Source: Chrysiogenia bacterium (GTDB lineage Bacteria > JAGRBM01). Taken from it: a stretch of 12,758 nucleotides of DNA. Shown here piece after piece: positions 6,410-12,758 of this stretch (position 1 is its first letter; the number at the start of each line of letters is the position of its first letter). The stretch lies in the NCBI GenBank assembly GCA_020434085.1, contig JAGRBM010000605.1:1-12758 (forward strand). Direction: 5' to 3'. A model generated the notes under the pieces. It worked only from the letters and a program-made list of their open reading frames with translations, did no database searches and was not told the DNA's origin. Position numbers and translations under genes: made by a program.

Positions 6410-7567
6410 TTACTTTGCGGGAACCGCCTTTGCCGGGGCTTGCGCTGGAGCAGGCGGAGCAGTTTCGGTGGCTTCTGCTTCTTTGGGCAGCGGCGGGACG
6501 TCCCTGCCCTCGCCAAAGCCCAGCACCCAGAACTCGTCCTCGGTGACGCCCGCTTCCTCTTGCGCGACCGCCAGCTCTTTAAGCGGGTCGAGCTCGGCAT
6601 CGTCTGCCAGCCGGAAGGTTCCGAAGTGGATCCCCATGCTCCGCAGCGTGCCGAGTGTCTGATGTGCCCTGACCGCCTCGACCGGATCGATGTGCACCGG
6701 CGCCATGAACCAGCGCGGCAGGTAGGCGCCGATGGGAAGGAGCGCAAGACGAAGCCTTGGGAAGCGCTCGGCGATCATCGCAAAGTGCGGGCCCCAGCCT
6801 GTATCGCCGGCAAAGTAGATCGCGCCGTGGGGGCTCTCAATCACGTAGCCGCCCCACAGCGTCGTGTTGCGGTCGCACAGCCCGCGCGCCGAAAAATGCT
6901 GGGCCGGCACGAAGTGCACGCGTACCGTGTGCGAGATCTCCACCGAGTCCCACCAGTCAAAATCGCGGCCGCCGGGAATCTCTTCTTCTTCGAGCAGCGC
7001 GCTCACGCCGAGCCCCACGAAGATGGGTGCGGGACGTTCCTCCGAAATGCGCCGCAGGGTCTCGATATCCAGATGGTCGTAGTGATTGTGGCTGACCAGC
7101 ACAGCGTCGAGCGGCGGCAGATCTTCGAAGCGAATGCCCGGCGCGCGCACGCGTTTGGGCCCCGCCCAGCTCACCGGGCTCGCGCGCTCGGACCACTGCG
7201 GGTCGGTCAGGAAATTGAGGCCGTCCACCTGAATGAGTGCGGTCGCATGATTGACGAAGGTCACGCGCAGCTCGCCCTCCCCCACGCGCTCGGGAGGTTT
7301 GGGCCCCGGCTCGGACTCCACCCACTCACGCCACTCGCCCGGCGTGCGCGTGAAGGTCCACTGCCAGAACGCGGCAAAGCGCTTCGGCGGCGTCGGCGCA
7401 AGGTTCTGAAAATGCTCGCCGTCGAAGTGCTCGCTTGCGGGGCCCTCATACTCGGGTCCGGAAAACACGCAGCACCCGAGCACGTAGACGCCCAGAAAGC
7501 AGCCGATCGCCAGTGCACCGATACGGCGCAGCCAGCGCCAGAGACGATTTCGTTTTTTTTCGTTCAC
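6410..7567 (-). CDS. NAPE-PLD/RomA-like metallo-beta-lactamase-fold hydrolase, probable lipoprotein
   Basis: The 385-residue protein begins MNEKKRNRLWRWLRR, followed by a hydrophobic segment ending VLGCC (residues 29-33). This reads as a lipoprotein signal (lipobox VLGC, Cys32) or an N-terminal anchor. The MBL core has HNHYDH (His160, His162, Asp164, His165), AQHFSARG (His224), AGDTGWG (Asp255) and MGIHFGTFRL (His315), a full set for a two-zinc site. FVNHATALIQVDGLNFLTDP is characteristic of the RomA / N-acyl-phosphatidylethanolamine phospholipase D branch. A role on a phospholipid or other phosphodiester in the envelope is inferred. The C-terminus is a Pro/Ala-rich tail (about 362-385). The start is GTG, and its GTGA overlaps the sirtuin stop by 4 bp. 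No good ribosome site is seen, so translation likely depends on coupling; there is no in-frame ATG before Met288. Confidence 0.87.
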   Translation of the reverse strand: MNEKKRNRLWRWLRRIGALAIGCFLGVYVLGCCVFSGPEYEGPASEHFDGEHFQNLAPTPPKRFAAFWQWTFTRTPGEWREWVESEPGPKPPERVGEGELRVTFVNHATALIQVDGLNFLTDPQWSERASPVSWAGPKRVRAPGIRFEDLPPLDAVLVSHNHYDHLDIETLRRISEERPAPIFVGLGVSALLEEEEIPGGRDFDWWDSVEISHTVRVHFVPAQHFSARGLCDRNTTLWGGYVIESPHGAIYFAGDTGWGPHFAMIAERFPRLRLALLPIGAYLPRWFMAPVHIDPVEAVRAHQTLGTLRSMGIHFGTFRLADDAELDPLKELAVAQEEAGVTEDEFWVLGFGEGRDVPPLPKEAEATETAPPAPAQAPAKAVPAK

Positions 7568-8373
7568 GAGAGCACGTAGTCCAGCATCCGGTTCAGGCTC
7601 TCACCCGCGCTGCCGTGAATGACGACGTCGGCCATGGCGTCCATGGGTGTGGGCTCTCGATTGACAATGATGAGGCTGGCGCCGCGGTCTTTGGCCTCCA
7701 CCGGAATGAAACAGGCGGGCTGGACGACGAGCGAGCTGCCGACGACCAGGCAGCAGTCGGCGTTGCGGGCGCGTGCGAAGGCTTCGGCGGTTTCTTTTTC
7801 CGGCATGGACTGGCCGAAGCTGATGGTGTCGGTCTTGATAGGGCCGCCGCACATCCCCTCGGGTCCATCGGGATCAGGCTCACTGCAGTAGGGAACGCCG
7901 TCGCTCACGCCGGGCGCTTCTTCGACGATGCGCTTGCGAATGTCGGCGGCGGGCCACTGCTTGCCGCATTTCAGGCACGAGGCCGTTGCGACCGTGCCGT
8001 GCAGCTCGATCACCCTGCCCTCGCCGTGCCCGGCGCGCTGATGAAGACCGTCGATGTTCTGGGTGACCACGCAATCGAGCTTCTCCATCTGTTCGAGCCG
8101 CACGAGCGCCTTGTGCCCGGCGTTGGGCTGGGCTTTGAGAATGGGTTCGTAAAATTCCTTGCTGCGTTCCCAGTAGAGCTTGCGATTCTTGTGAAACGCG
8201 ATGAACTTCTGAAACAGGAAATCGTTGGGGTCGTACTTGTTCCAGATCCCGCTGTCGCTGCGGAAGTCGGGGATCCCCGACTCGGTCGAAATGCCCGCGC
8301 CGGTAAAGGCCACGATGCGCCGGGCATCGGCCAGGATCTGCGCTGCCTTGCGAAGTGCGGTGTCAGGTTCCAT
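7564..8373 (-). CDS. Sir2-family NAD-dependent protein deacetylase
   Basis: The 269-residue sirtuin removes acyl groups from lysines using NAD+. Residues 24-38 (TGAGISTESGIPDFR) are the NAD-binding motif, TQNIDGLHQRAG is at 104-115, the catalytic His125 is in IELHG, and GSSLVVQPA and IVNREPTPMD are the C-terminal NAD-site motifs. Zinc ligands appear to be Cys133, Cys136, Cys163 and Cys175; the second pair is 12 residues apart instead of the usual 3, around an acidic Pro/Asp/Gly-rich loop. The YxxR motif of CobB/SIRT5-type desuccinylases is not seen at the expected place (WERSK), so acetyl or longer fatty acyl removal is more likely than succinyl. The ATG at 8373 is preceded 7 nt away by GGAG; an upstream TTG at 8406 would overlap the DsbA-like gene and has no support. 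The gene lies 16 bp after the DsbA-like gene and overlaps the lipoprotein start. Confidence 0.93.
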   Translation of the reverse strand: MEPDTALRKAAQILADARRIVAFTGAGISTESGIPDFRSDSGIWNKYDPNDFLFQKFIAFHKNRKLYWERSKEFYEPILKAQPNAGHKALVRLEQMEKLDCVVTQNIDGLHQRAGHGEGRVIELHGTVATASCLKCGKQWPAADIRKRIVEEAPGVSDGVPYCSEPDPDGPEGMCGGPIKTDTISFGQSMPEKETAEAFARARNADCCLVVGSSLVVQPACFIPVEAKDRGASLIIVNREPTPMDAMADVVIHGSAGESLNRMLDYVLS

Positions 8374-8380
8374 CTGCGTG

Positions 8381-8384
8381 CTCC
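8381..8384 (-). promoter_or_regulatory. Ribosome binding site deciding the sirtuin start
   Basis: GGAG lies 7 nt before the ATG at 8373, inside the short gap after the DsbA-like gene. It selects this ATG over the TTG at 8406. Confidence 0.5.
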
Positions 8385-8389
8385 AGTCC

Positions 8390-9049
8390 CTAGCGCAGCC
8401 AGTCAAAGAGGCCGCCGGAGTTCGGCTCTTCGAGGGCTTGGTCGATCAGCCCGCTCAGTTCATCGAAGGAGCGCAAGCCGGCAATGAGCTGATCGCCGAC
8501 CAAAAAGCTCGGCGTCGCGCGAACGCCCGCGGCAACTGCGCTCTTGAGATTCATGTCCACTTCATTGAGATAGCGCGGCCCGGTGTAGCAGCGCTCGAAG
8601 GCCTCCGGGTCGGCGCCCAGCTCGGCGGCGAGCTTGCGCGCCTCCTCATCGATGCTCGCAACCTCGATTTCGCGCGCGTGCTCGTAGAAGTGCGCGCCCG
8701 CCTTCCAGAAGAGCGTCGTGTCTTGCTCGCCAATGCACCTGGCCGCGGCGTAGGCCGGGCGCGCCCAGGCGTGGGAAGGGCCGGCGATGCCGTAGTAGCG
8801 GAACTCCACGCGCCCTCCGTACTCCGCGGTAAGGCGCTCGACCACCGGGTGCGCCTGCGCGCAGGCCGGGCACTGCAGGTCGGAGATTTCCACCACAACG
8901 AGCGGCGCCCCCTGCTTCCCACGCACGGGGGCCTCACGCAGGTTCAGGGACGCGATCGTCACCGTATCGAGGGTGATCGCCGGCATGGACTGCGCGGCAA
9001 CCAGCCCCGCACAGAGCAGAAAACAAAAAGAGAAAAGAAACACGCGCAT
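8390..9049 (-). CDS. Exported DsbA-family thiol:disulfide oxidoreductase
   Basis: The 219-residue protein starts with a signal peptide (MRVFLFSFCFLLCAGLVAAQ, cleavage likely after Ala19 or Gln20). The thioredoxin-fold part has SDLQCPACAQAHP with the redox pair Cys60-Pro-Ala-Cys63 and a helical insertion. GVRATPSFLVGDQLIAG carries the cis-proline (Pro180) next to the active site, and FDELSGLIDQAL is the closing helix. Two further Cys (105 and 154) could form a structural disulfide. This pattern fits the DsbA / BdbD-like family (thioredoxin_4) acting in the periplasm on protein disulfides, either as oxidase or isomerase. The ATG is 3 bp after the stop of the second thioesterase gene, with a weak GGAA 6-7 nt upstream, so translation is probably coupled. 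Confidence 0.88.
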   Translation of the reverse strand: MRVFLFSFCFLLCAGLVAAQSMPAITLDTVTIASLNLREAPVRGKQGAPLVVVEISDLQCPACAQAHPVVERLTAEYGGRVEFRYYGIAGPSHAWARPAYAAARCIGEQDTTLFWKAGAHFYEHAREIEVASIDEEARKLAAELGADPEAFERCYTGPRYLNEVDMNLKSAVAAGVRATPSFLVGDQLIAGLRSFDELSGLIDQALEEPNSGGLFDWLR

Positions 9050-9052
9050 TTG

Positions 9053-9505
9053 TCAGTTCCTCTTGCCGGTTCCAAGGCTCACGCCGCGCTTGTAGGTGGC
9101 CGAGCCTGTCGCAATGAGCACGCCGGTCTCGTCCTCGACGTTGACGTCCACCACGCAGATGCTCTTGCCGCGCTTTCGCACGCGGCTGCTGACGACAATT
9201 CCCGAATCCGGCGCGGGCGCTTCGAGCTGGCTCACGAACAGGCTCACCGTCGCGCCATAGCCTTCGGCGGGCCCCGCCGGATCGGCGTAGACCGCGCAGG
9301 CCGCCGCGGCGTCGATGGCGCTGGCAATGACGCCGGTATGGATCGCGCCGCCGGCATCGAGCAGGTGTTCGCGGGGGGCAACGCTGAGCCGCGCCTCATC
9401 GGGCGCGAGCGCGTCGATGCTCCAGCCGATGAGCTCGGCATAGCGCGAGCCGCCAAGGCGCTGGCGCAGCGCGCGGGCCTGCGCGACGTAGTCGATGCCG
9501 CTCAT
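9053..9505 (-). CDS. PaaI-type hotdog-fold thioesterase, second tandem copy
   Basis: The 150-residue protein is a single hotdog domain, the usual length of the PaaI/YdiI-type acyl-CoA thioesterase family. The central-helix motif is GGAIHTGVIASAID (residues 52-65), with Asp65 at the usual nucleophile/base position. The normal HGG is HTG here (56-58). RVRKRGKSICVVDVNVED and LIATGSATYK (108-139) are the two family strands and are almost shared with the upstream copy. The start codon overlaps the upstream gene's stop as ATGA (4 bp). It probably hydrolyses acyl- or aryl-CoA, alone or as a mixed oligomer with its paralogue. The changed HTG may alter activity or specificity. Confidence 0.86.
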   Translation of the reverse strand: MSGIDYVAQARALRQRLGGSRYAELIGWSIDALAPDEARLSVAPREHLLDAGGAIHTGVIASAIDAAAACAVYADPAGPAEGYGATVSLFVSQLEAPAPDSGIVVSSRVRKRGKSICVVDVNVEDETGVLIATGSATYKRGVSLGTGKRN

Positions 9506-9960
9506 TCGTGCTTTCCGACCTTCGTTCCCATTTTGTAGGTCGCCGTGCCGGTGGCGATGAGCTTGCCCTCGGCGTCCTCGATGTCCACGTCCACAACGAC
9601 GATGCTGCGCCCGCGCTTTCGCACGCGTCCGGTGGCAATCACGTCCTTGCCCGGCGCGCCGGCCGAGAGATAGTTGGTCAGCAGGTTGAGCGTGGCGGCA
9701 TTGAGGCTCTCGATCTTTTCAAAATCCGAGAGCGCAGCGACGCCTGCGGCCAGATCGATGAGCGCAGCAATGGCACCCCCGTGCAGGACGTTGAGAGTGC
9801 GCCCCAGGTGCTCGGCCCAGGGAAGGCGCACGCTGGCCTCGTCGACGCTCATGGAATCGATCTGAATCCCGAGGGTCTTCGCAAAAGGCGCGTTTTCGAA
9901 AAATGGGCGGATACGCGCCAGGTGCTCTTCAATGGTCTCGCTTCGTTTGCTCTCTGCCAT
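9502..9960 (-). CDS. PaaI-type hotdog-fold thioesterase, first tandem copy
   Basis: The 152-residue single hotdog domain has the intact motif LHGGAIAALIDLAAG (residues 59-73) with His60-Gly-Gly and Asp69, as in PaaI-type acyl-CoA thioesterases. RVRKRGRSIVVVDVDIED and LIATGTATYK follow at 112-143. The start at 9960 is chosen for the AAGGGGG just upstream (AAGG 4 nt before the ATG); the longer frame to 9996 has no such site. It is the first gene of a five-gene run (two thioesterases, DsbA-like, sirtuin, lipoprotein). The likely role is hydrolysis of unwanted or regulatory acyl-CoA in the cytoplasm; the substrate is unknown. It is divergent from the inositol monophosphatase-family gene across a 118-bp GC-rich gap. 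Confidence 0.88.
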   Translation of the reverse strand: MAESKRSETIEEHLARIRPFFENAPFAKTLGIQIDSMSVDEASVRLPWAEHLGRTLNVLHGGAIAALIDLAAGVAALSDFEKIESLNAATLNLLTNYLSAGAPGKDVIATGRVRKRGRSIVVVDVDIEDAEGKLIATGTATYKMGTKVGKHE

Positions 9961-9999
9961 GCCCCCTTTGTAGCGCGCCCGGAGGCCCCGTTCCACCGG

Positions 10000-10029
10000 T
10001 TGCCGCGGGTGGGGGCACCGCGATAGGCT
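10000..10029 (+). promoter_or_regulatory. Candidate promoter of the IMPase / MmgE-PrpD operon
   Basis: TTGCCG (10000-10005) and TAGGCT (10024-10029) are 18 nt apart, placing transcription start near 10036, about 43 nt before the ATG at 10079. The pattern mirrors the candidate promoter at 3045-3074 in spacing, the CGG before TTGC and the G after the -10. Neither box is a close sigma-70 match alone. Confidence 0.35.
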
Positions 10030-10078
10030 GCGCCCCGGCGGGGATCAGCCCGCCTCCACCTGGAAGGCACCAAACCCC

Positions 10079-10900
10079 ATGAGTGACACCGAACAGCCCA
10101 TCATGCTCGACGAGGGCTCGCCCTGGACCATGCACCTCGAAATCGCCCGCGCCGCAGCCCAGGAGGCCGGCGCCATCCAGCTCGAAAACTACGGCACCAT
10201 CGAAAAGTTCGAGAACAAGGGCGAGGTAGACCTGCTTACCCACGTCGATCTGGCCAGCGAAAAAGTCATCAAAGATGCCATTCGCCGCCATTACCCCGAC
10301 CACGAGATTCTGGCCGAGGAAAGCGACCTCGAATCGGGCAGCGACAGCGACTTTCGCTGGGTCATCGATCCGCTTGACGGGACGACCAACTACACCCACG
10401 CCTACCCATTTTTTGGCCCGAGCATCGCGCTTCTTCACAAGGGCGAACCGGTGATCGGCGTGGTGCTGCTCCCACTCATCAATGAAGAATTTACCGCCAT
10501 CAAGGGTGACGGCGCCTATCTCAACGGCAAGCCGATCTCGGTGAGCAAGGTGGACGACCCCGCAAAGTCGCTCTTCTGCACGGGCTTTCCCTATGATCGC
10601 AAGGAGCGGCCCGATTACTACATCGCAAAATTCCGGGAGTTCATGAAGCTCGGCCACGGCGTTCGCCGTGCCGGCGCGGCTGCGGTGGACCTTTGCTACG
10701 TTGCCTGCGGGCGCATCGACGGATTCTGGGAAGAGCGCCTGAAGGCCTGGGACGTGGCGGCCGGCTCGCTGCTCGTGCGCGAGGCGGGCGGCACCATCAC
10801 CATGTTCGACGGCGGCGATCTCGACATCTACGGCGACAACGTCATCGCTTCGAACGGCAAGATCCATGAGACCATGATCGAGACGATCCGCAACGTCTGA
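10079..10900 (+). CDS. Inositol monophosphatase-family phosphatase
   Basis: The 273-residue protein belongs to the Mg2+-dependent, Li+-sensitive phosphatase family (inositol-1-phosphatase, SuhB, CysQ, histidinol phosphatase HisN). Metal ligands are visible as Glu80/Glu81 in ILAEES, Asp97, Asp100 and Gly101-Thr-Thr in WVIDPLDGTTNYTH, and Asp225 in AWDVAAG. GVRRAGAAAVDLCYVACGRIDGFWE is the usual central segment. Length is normal. Exact substrate (inositol phosphate, histidinol phosphate, PAP or fructose-1,6-bisphosphate) is not decided by the motifs. The ATG at 10079 has GGAAGG 11 nt upstream, rather far; in-frame ATGs at 10103 and 10130 are possible alternatives but would leave longer spacing. 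The next gene starts 11 bp after its stop, so they are co-transcribed. Confidence 0.92.
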   Translation: MSDTEQPIMLDEGSPWTMHLEIARAAAQEAGAIQLENYGTIEKFENKGEVDLLTHVDLASEKVIKDAIRRHYPDHEILAEESDLESGSDSDFRWVIDPLDGTTNYTHAYPFFGPSIALLHKGEPVIGVVLLPLINEEFTAIKGDGAYLNGKPISVSKVDDPAKSLFCTGFPYDRKERPDYYIAKFREFMKLGHGVRRAGAAAVDLCYVACGRIDGFWEERLKAWDVAAGSLLVREAGGTITMFDGGDLDIYGDNVIASNGKIHETMIETIRNV

Positions 10901-10911
10901 GGAGACTGAGC

Positions 10912-12567
10912 ATGAGCACGGTTGCCCAGCAGCTGGCCGAGTGGATCTGCTCGGTGCGCTACGAAGACATTCCTGAGCGCGTTCTCGAAAAGACGCGCTA
11001 CCAGACCCTCAGTGTCATTGCCTCCATGCACGCCGGCGCCGATACGAACGCCGGGCAGGCCGTGCTGCGCGCCGCAACCAAGTGGCGAAAGCCCGGCCCC
11101 TGCACCGTCATTCCAACGGGCCAGCAGATGGCGCTGCACGAAGCGGTCATGGTCAACAGCGCGTTTTCCATGGCGCTCGACTACGACGACTACCTCTATA
11201 TGGGACACACCGGGCACTCGGCCGTCCTGGGCGCCTGGGCCATCTGCGAGGAAGAGCGGCTCTCGACCAGGGAGCTCATCACCGCACAGGTCATCGCCAA
11301 CGAAATCGGCGGGCGCGTGGGCGCAAGCGCCGTGCTGGGCCCCCAGAACGGACAGGCCTGGAGCTTCATCCACGCAGTCGAGGGTGCGGCGCTGGCCTCG
11401 CGGCTCTATGGGCTTAGCGTCGAGCAGACCGCCCACGCTATTGCCATCGCCATGTACCAGCCGACCTTTACGTTGTGGCCGGGCTTCATGGGCCCCACCA
11501 GCAAGGTGCTCACCGCCGCCGGACCGACCATCACCGGCATTCAGGCCGCCCAGTTCGCCCGTGAGGGGCTGACAGGCGCGCCCGAAATTTTCGAACACCC
11601 GCGCAAGGGCTTCTGGAAGTTCTTCACCTTTGTCCCTCTCCCCAAGATGCTCACGGGCCTTGGAGAGTCCTGGGTGAGCGACACGCTGGCCTACAAGAAG
11701 TATCCGGGCTGCGCCTACATCGATACGACCATGGACGCGCTCTTCGATGTGCTCGGCCAGTATCACGAGAGGCACGACCGCGCGCTCGGCGCCGCCGATG
11801 TAAAAAGCATCGATGTCACCGCGAGTTTACTCTCGGTGGAGATGGACAATCTCTCGGCTGAGCACGTCGACGAGAGCCAGCCCCTCTCACCGGTAAACAT
11901 CAACTTCTCCATCGGTTTCAACGTGGCCATCGGCATCCTGGGCGGCGCGCACACCGGCGCGCAGATGAGCCAGGATTTTCTCGACGCCAACGACAAGGAG
12001 ATCCGGCGCCTCTCGGCCATGACGAAGCTCCACCACGACTGGGAGATGACCACCCGCGTGGCGGGTGCCTTCGATAAGGTGCTCGGACGCAGCTCGGTGC
12101 TCGGGCAGCTCTCGGCCCGCGAGCTCGTGCGCGTGGCGCGCGGCTACCAGAGCGAGCTCGGAGGACGCAAGAAGAACTCCGCCGACTTCGGCGCGCTGAT
12201 TCGCCGCCACGGCGGCGACCTGCTGCGCCAGGTGCGCGAGCTTCCAAGGCGCATGAGCCGCGTGCGCGCGCGCGCCGCAGACAACGGCGGCGCGGACCTT
12301 GGCGGCGTGGATTTTTCAAAATTCGAGATGACCTTCCCCGCGCGCGTAACCATCGAGACGAAATCGGGGGAGAGTTTCACCGCGCGAAAAGACGTCCCGC
12401 TGGGCGTCTCGGCCCGCAAGGACTACCGCGAGACCGTCGAGCAGAAGTTTCGCACCGAAACGGCGGCGCAGCTTGGCGAGACTCAGGTCGAGAACGCACT
12501 CACGCGCCTTCGCCGCTTTGAGGACGAGCGCCTGCAGGAACTCACCAAGTATTTCTGCCAGCCCTGA
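10912..12567 (+). CDS. Long MmgE/PrpD-family protein
   Basis: The 551-residue protein belongs to the family of 2-methylcitrate dehydratase PrpD, MmgE and cis-aconitate decarboxylase. The all-helical domain contains ALDYDDYLYMGHTGHSAVLGA (88-108), equivalent to the family's DFDD...H segment, then GGRVGAS and the Lys-containing SKVLTAAGPTITGIQA (197-212). The lid domain starts near KKYPGCAYIDTTMDALFDV (262-280), continues with LSPVNINFSIGFNVAIGIL (325-343), and ends at VTIETKSGESFTARKDVPLG (479-498). It is about 100 residues longer than PrpD. The extra length is mostly a basic, Arg-rich segment at about 380-465. The ATG follows AGGAG by 7 nt. The reaction is likely a hydro-lyase or decarboxylation step on a tricarboxylate-like substrate, but no 2-methylcitrate cycle genes (prpB, prpC) are nearby, so a propionate role is unsupported. 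Confidence 0.87.
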   Translation: MSTVAQQLAEWICSVRYEDIPERVLEKTRYQTLSVIASMHAGADTNAGQAVLRAATKWRKPGPCTVIPTGQQMALHEAVMVNSAFSMALDYDDYLYMGHTGHSAVLGAWAICEEERLSTRELITAQVIANEIGGRVGASAVLGPQNGQAWSFIHAVEGAALASRLYGLSVEQTAHAIAIAMYQPTFTLWPGFMGPTSKVLTAAGPTITGIQAAQFAREGLTGAPEIFEHPRKGFWKFFTFVPLPKMLTGLGESWVSDTLAYKKYPGCAYIDTTMDALFDVLGQYHERHDRALGAADVKSIDVTASLLSVEMDNLSAEHVDESQPLSPVNINFSIGFNVAIGILGGAHTGAQMSQDFLDANDKEIRRLSAMTKLHHDWEMTTRVAGAFDKVLGRSSVLGQLSARELVRVARGYQSELGGRKKNSADFGALIRRHGGDLLRQVRELPRRMSRVRARAADNGGADLGGVDFSKFEMTFPARVTIETKSGESFTARKDVPLGVSARKDYRETVEQKFRTETAAQLGETQVENALTRLRRFEDERLQELTKYFCQP

Positions 12568-12573
12568 GCTGCA

Positions 12574-12758
12574 ATGAGCGAGCCGACCTGCCTGACCATC
12601 GGCCATTCGAGCCACTCGGTGAACGAGTTTGTCGCCCTTCTCAAGGAACGCGGCGTCGAGGTCGTTGTGGACGTGCGCTCGCGCCCTTACTCGAAATACC
12701 ACCGGCACTTCAGCTACGACGCGATCCGGGAGAACCTGAGCGCTCGCGGCCTGCGGTA
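12574..12758 (+). CDS. DUF488-family protein, 3' end cut by the window
   Basis: An ATG at 12574, 6 bp after the MmgE/PrpD stop, opens a frame that runs off the right edge (61 codons seen). It begins MSEPTCLTIGHSSHSVNEF and continues VALLKERGVEVVVDVRSRP, then YSKYHRHFSYDAIRENL. TIGHS-x-HS, VDVRSRPYS and HFxxxxI are the hallmark N-terminal motifs of DUF488 proteins (about 150-180 residues in full). Their function is not established; the DVRSxP motif recalls a phosphate- or nucleotide-binding loop. The ribosome site is weak (only GAG near 12565-12568), so it may be translated by coupling to the upstream gene. Confidence 0.85.
   Translation, partial: MSEPTCLTIGHSSHSVNEFVALLKERGVEVVVDVRSRPYSKYHRHFSYDAIRENLSARGLR

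Noticed and set aside
8374-8406. N-terminal extension of the sirtuin from a TTG start overlapping the DsbA-like gene.
   Set aside because: No ribosome site, and the ATG at 8373 has GGAG 7 nt upstream and gives a normal sirtuin N-terminus.
7435-9538. Plus-strand frames of 350 and 437 codons antisense to the lipoprotein, sirtuin, DsbA-like and thioesterase genes.
   Set aside because: They run across several real gene boundaries on the opposite strand, have no domain signal and show shadow-like composition.
9929-11775. Minus-strand frames of 312 and 315 codons opposite the IMPase and MmgE/PrpD genes.
   Set aside because: Both lie opposite genes with strong motifs and carry none themselves.
1-12758. 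Search for CRISPR repeats, insertion-sequence ends, tRNA genes, phage genes, defence or toxin-antitoxin pairs.
   Set aside because: By eye I find no spaced direct repeats, transposase, integrase, tRNA-like cloverleaf or small paired genes; every large frame is accounted for by the metabolic and envelope genes listed.

Overview
The window is GC-rich, densely coded chromosomal DNA from a bacterium, with no stretch of 300 bases lacking a gene. The DsbA-like protein with a signal peptide, the probable lipoprotein with an NAPE-PLD-like fold, the acyl-CoA dehydrogenase pair and the membrane TPR protein suggest a Gram-negative, high-GC lineage of the former Deltaproteobacteria (Myxococcota, Desulfobacterota or Binatota type). 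This placement is inferred from gene content only. I see no tRNA or rRNA gene, insertion sequence, CRISPR array, prophage or attachment site.

Layout. (1) 1-1452 (+): 3' part of a polytopic membrane protein with C-terminal TPRs, cut by the left edge. (2) 1471-2886 (-): a long nitronate monooxygenase-family flavoprotein with a Cys-rich tail, convergent with (1). (3) 3139-3834 (+): a SAM-dependent methyltransferase, divergent from (2) across 252 bp holding a perfect palindrome and a candidate promoter, and ending at a strong hairpin terminator (3838-3865). (4) 6256-3888 (-): two adjacent acyl-CoA dehydrogenase genes 5 bp apart, preceded by a 6-4-6 inverted repeat that looks like an operator. (5) 9960-6410 (-): a compact five-gene run, two tandem hotdog thioesterases, a DsbA-family thiol oxidoreductase, a Sir2 deacetylase and a metallo-beta-lactamase-fold lipoprotein. 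Two of its four junctions are 4-bp stop/start overlaps. (6) 10079-12758 (+): inositol monophosphatase family, a long MmgE/PrpD protein and the start of a DUF488 protein, 11 and 6 bp apart, transcribed divergently from (5).

How the genes may work together. Groups (4) and (5) lean towards acyl-CoA metabolism: dehydrogenation by what looks like an obligate two-subunit dehydrogenase, acyl-CoA hydrolysis by two hotdog proteins and, possibly, protein deacylation by the sirtuin. Group (5) also has two exported proteins. This link is inference from clustering. None of the genes gives a definite substrate.

I find no clearly new multi-gene system. The items most worth a second look are the split dehydrogenase with its palindrome, the coupled thioesterase/DsbA/sirtuin/lipoprotein operon, and a promoter-like pattern shared by two upstream regions (3045-3074 and 10000-10029).
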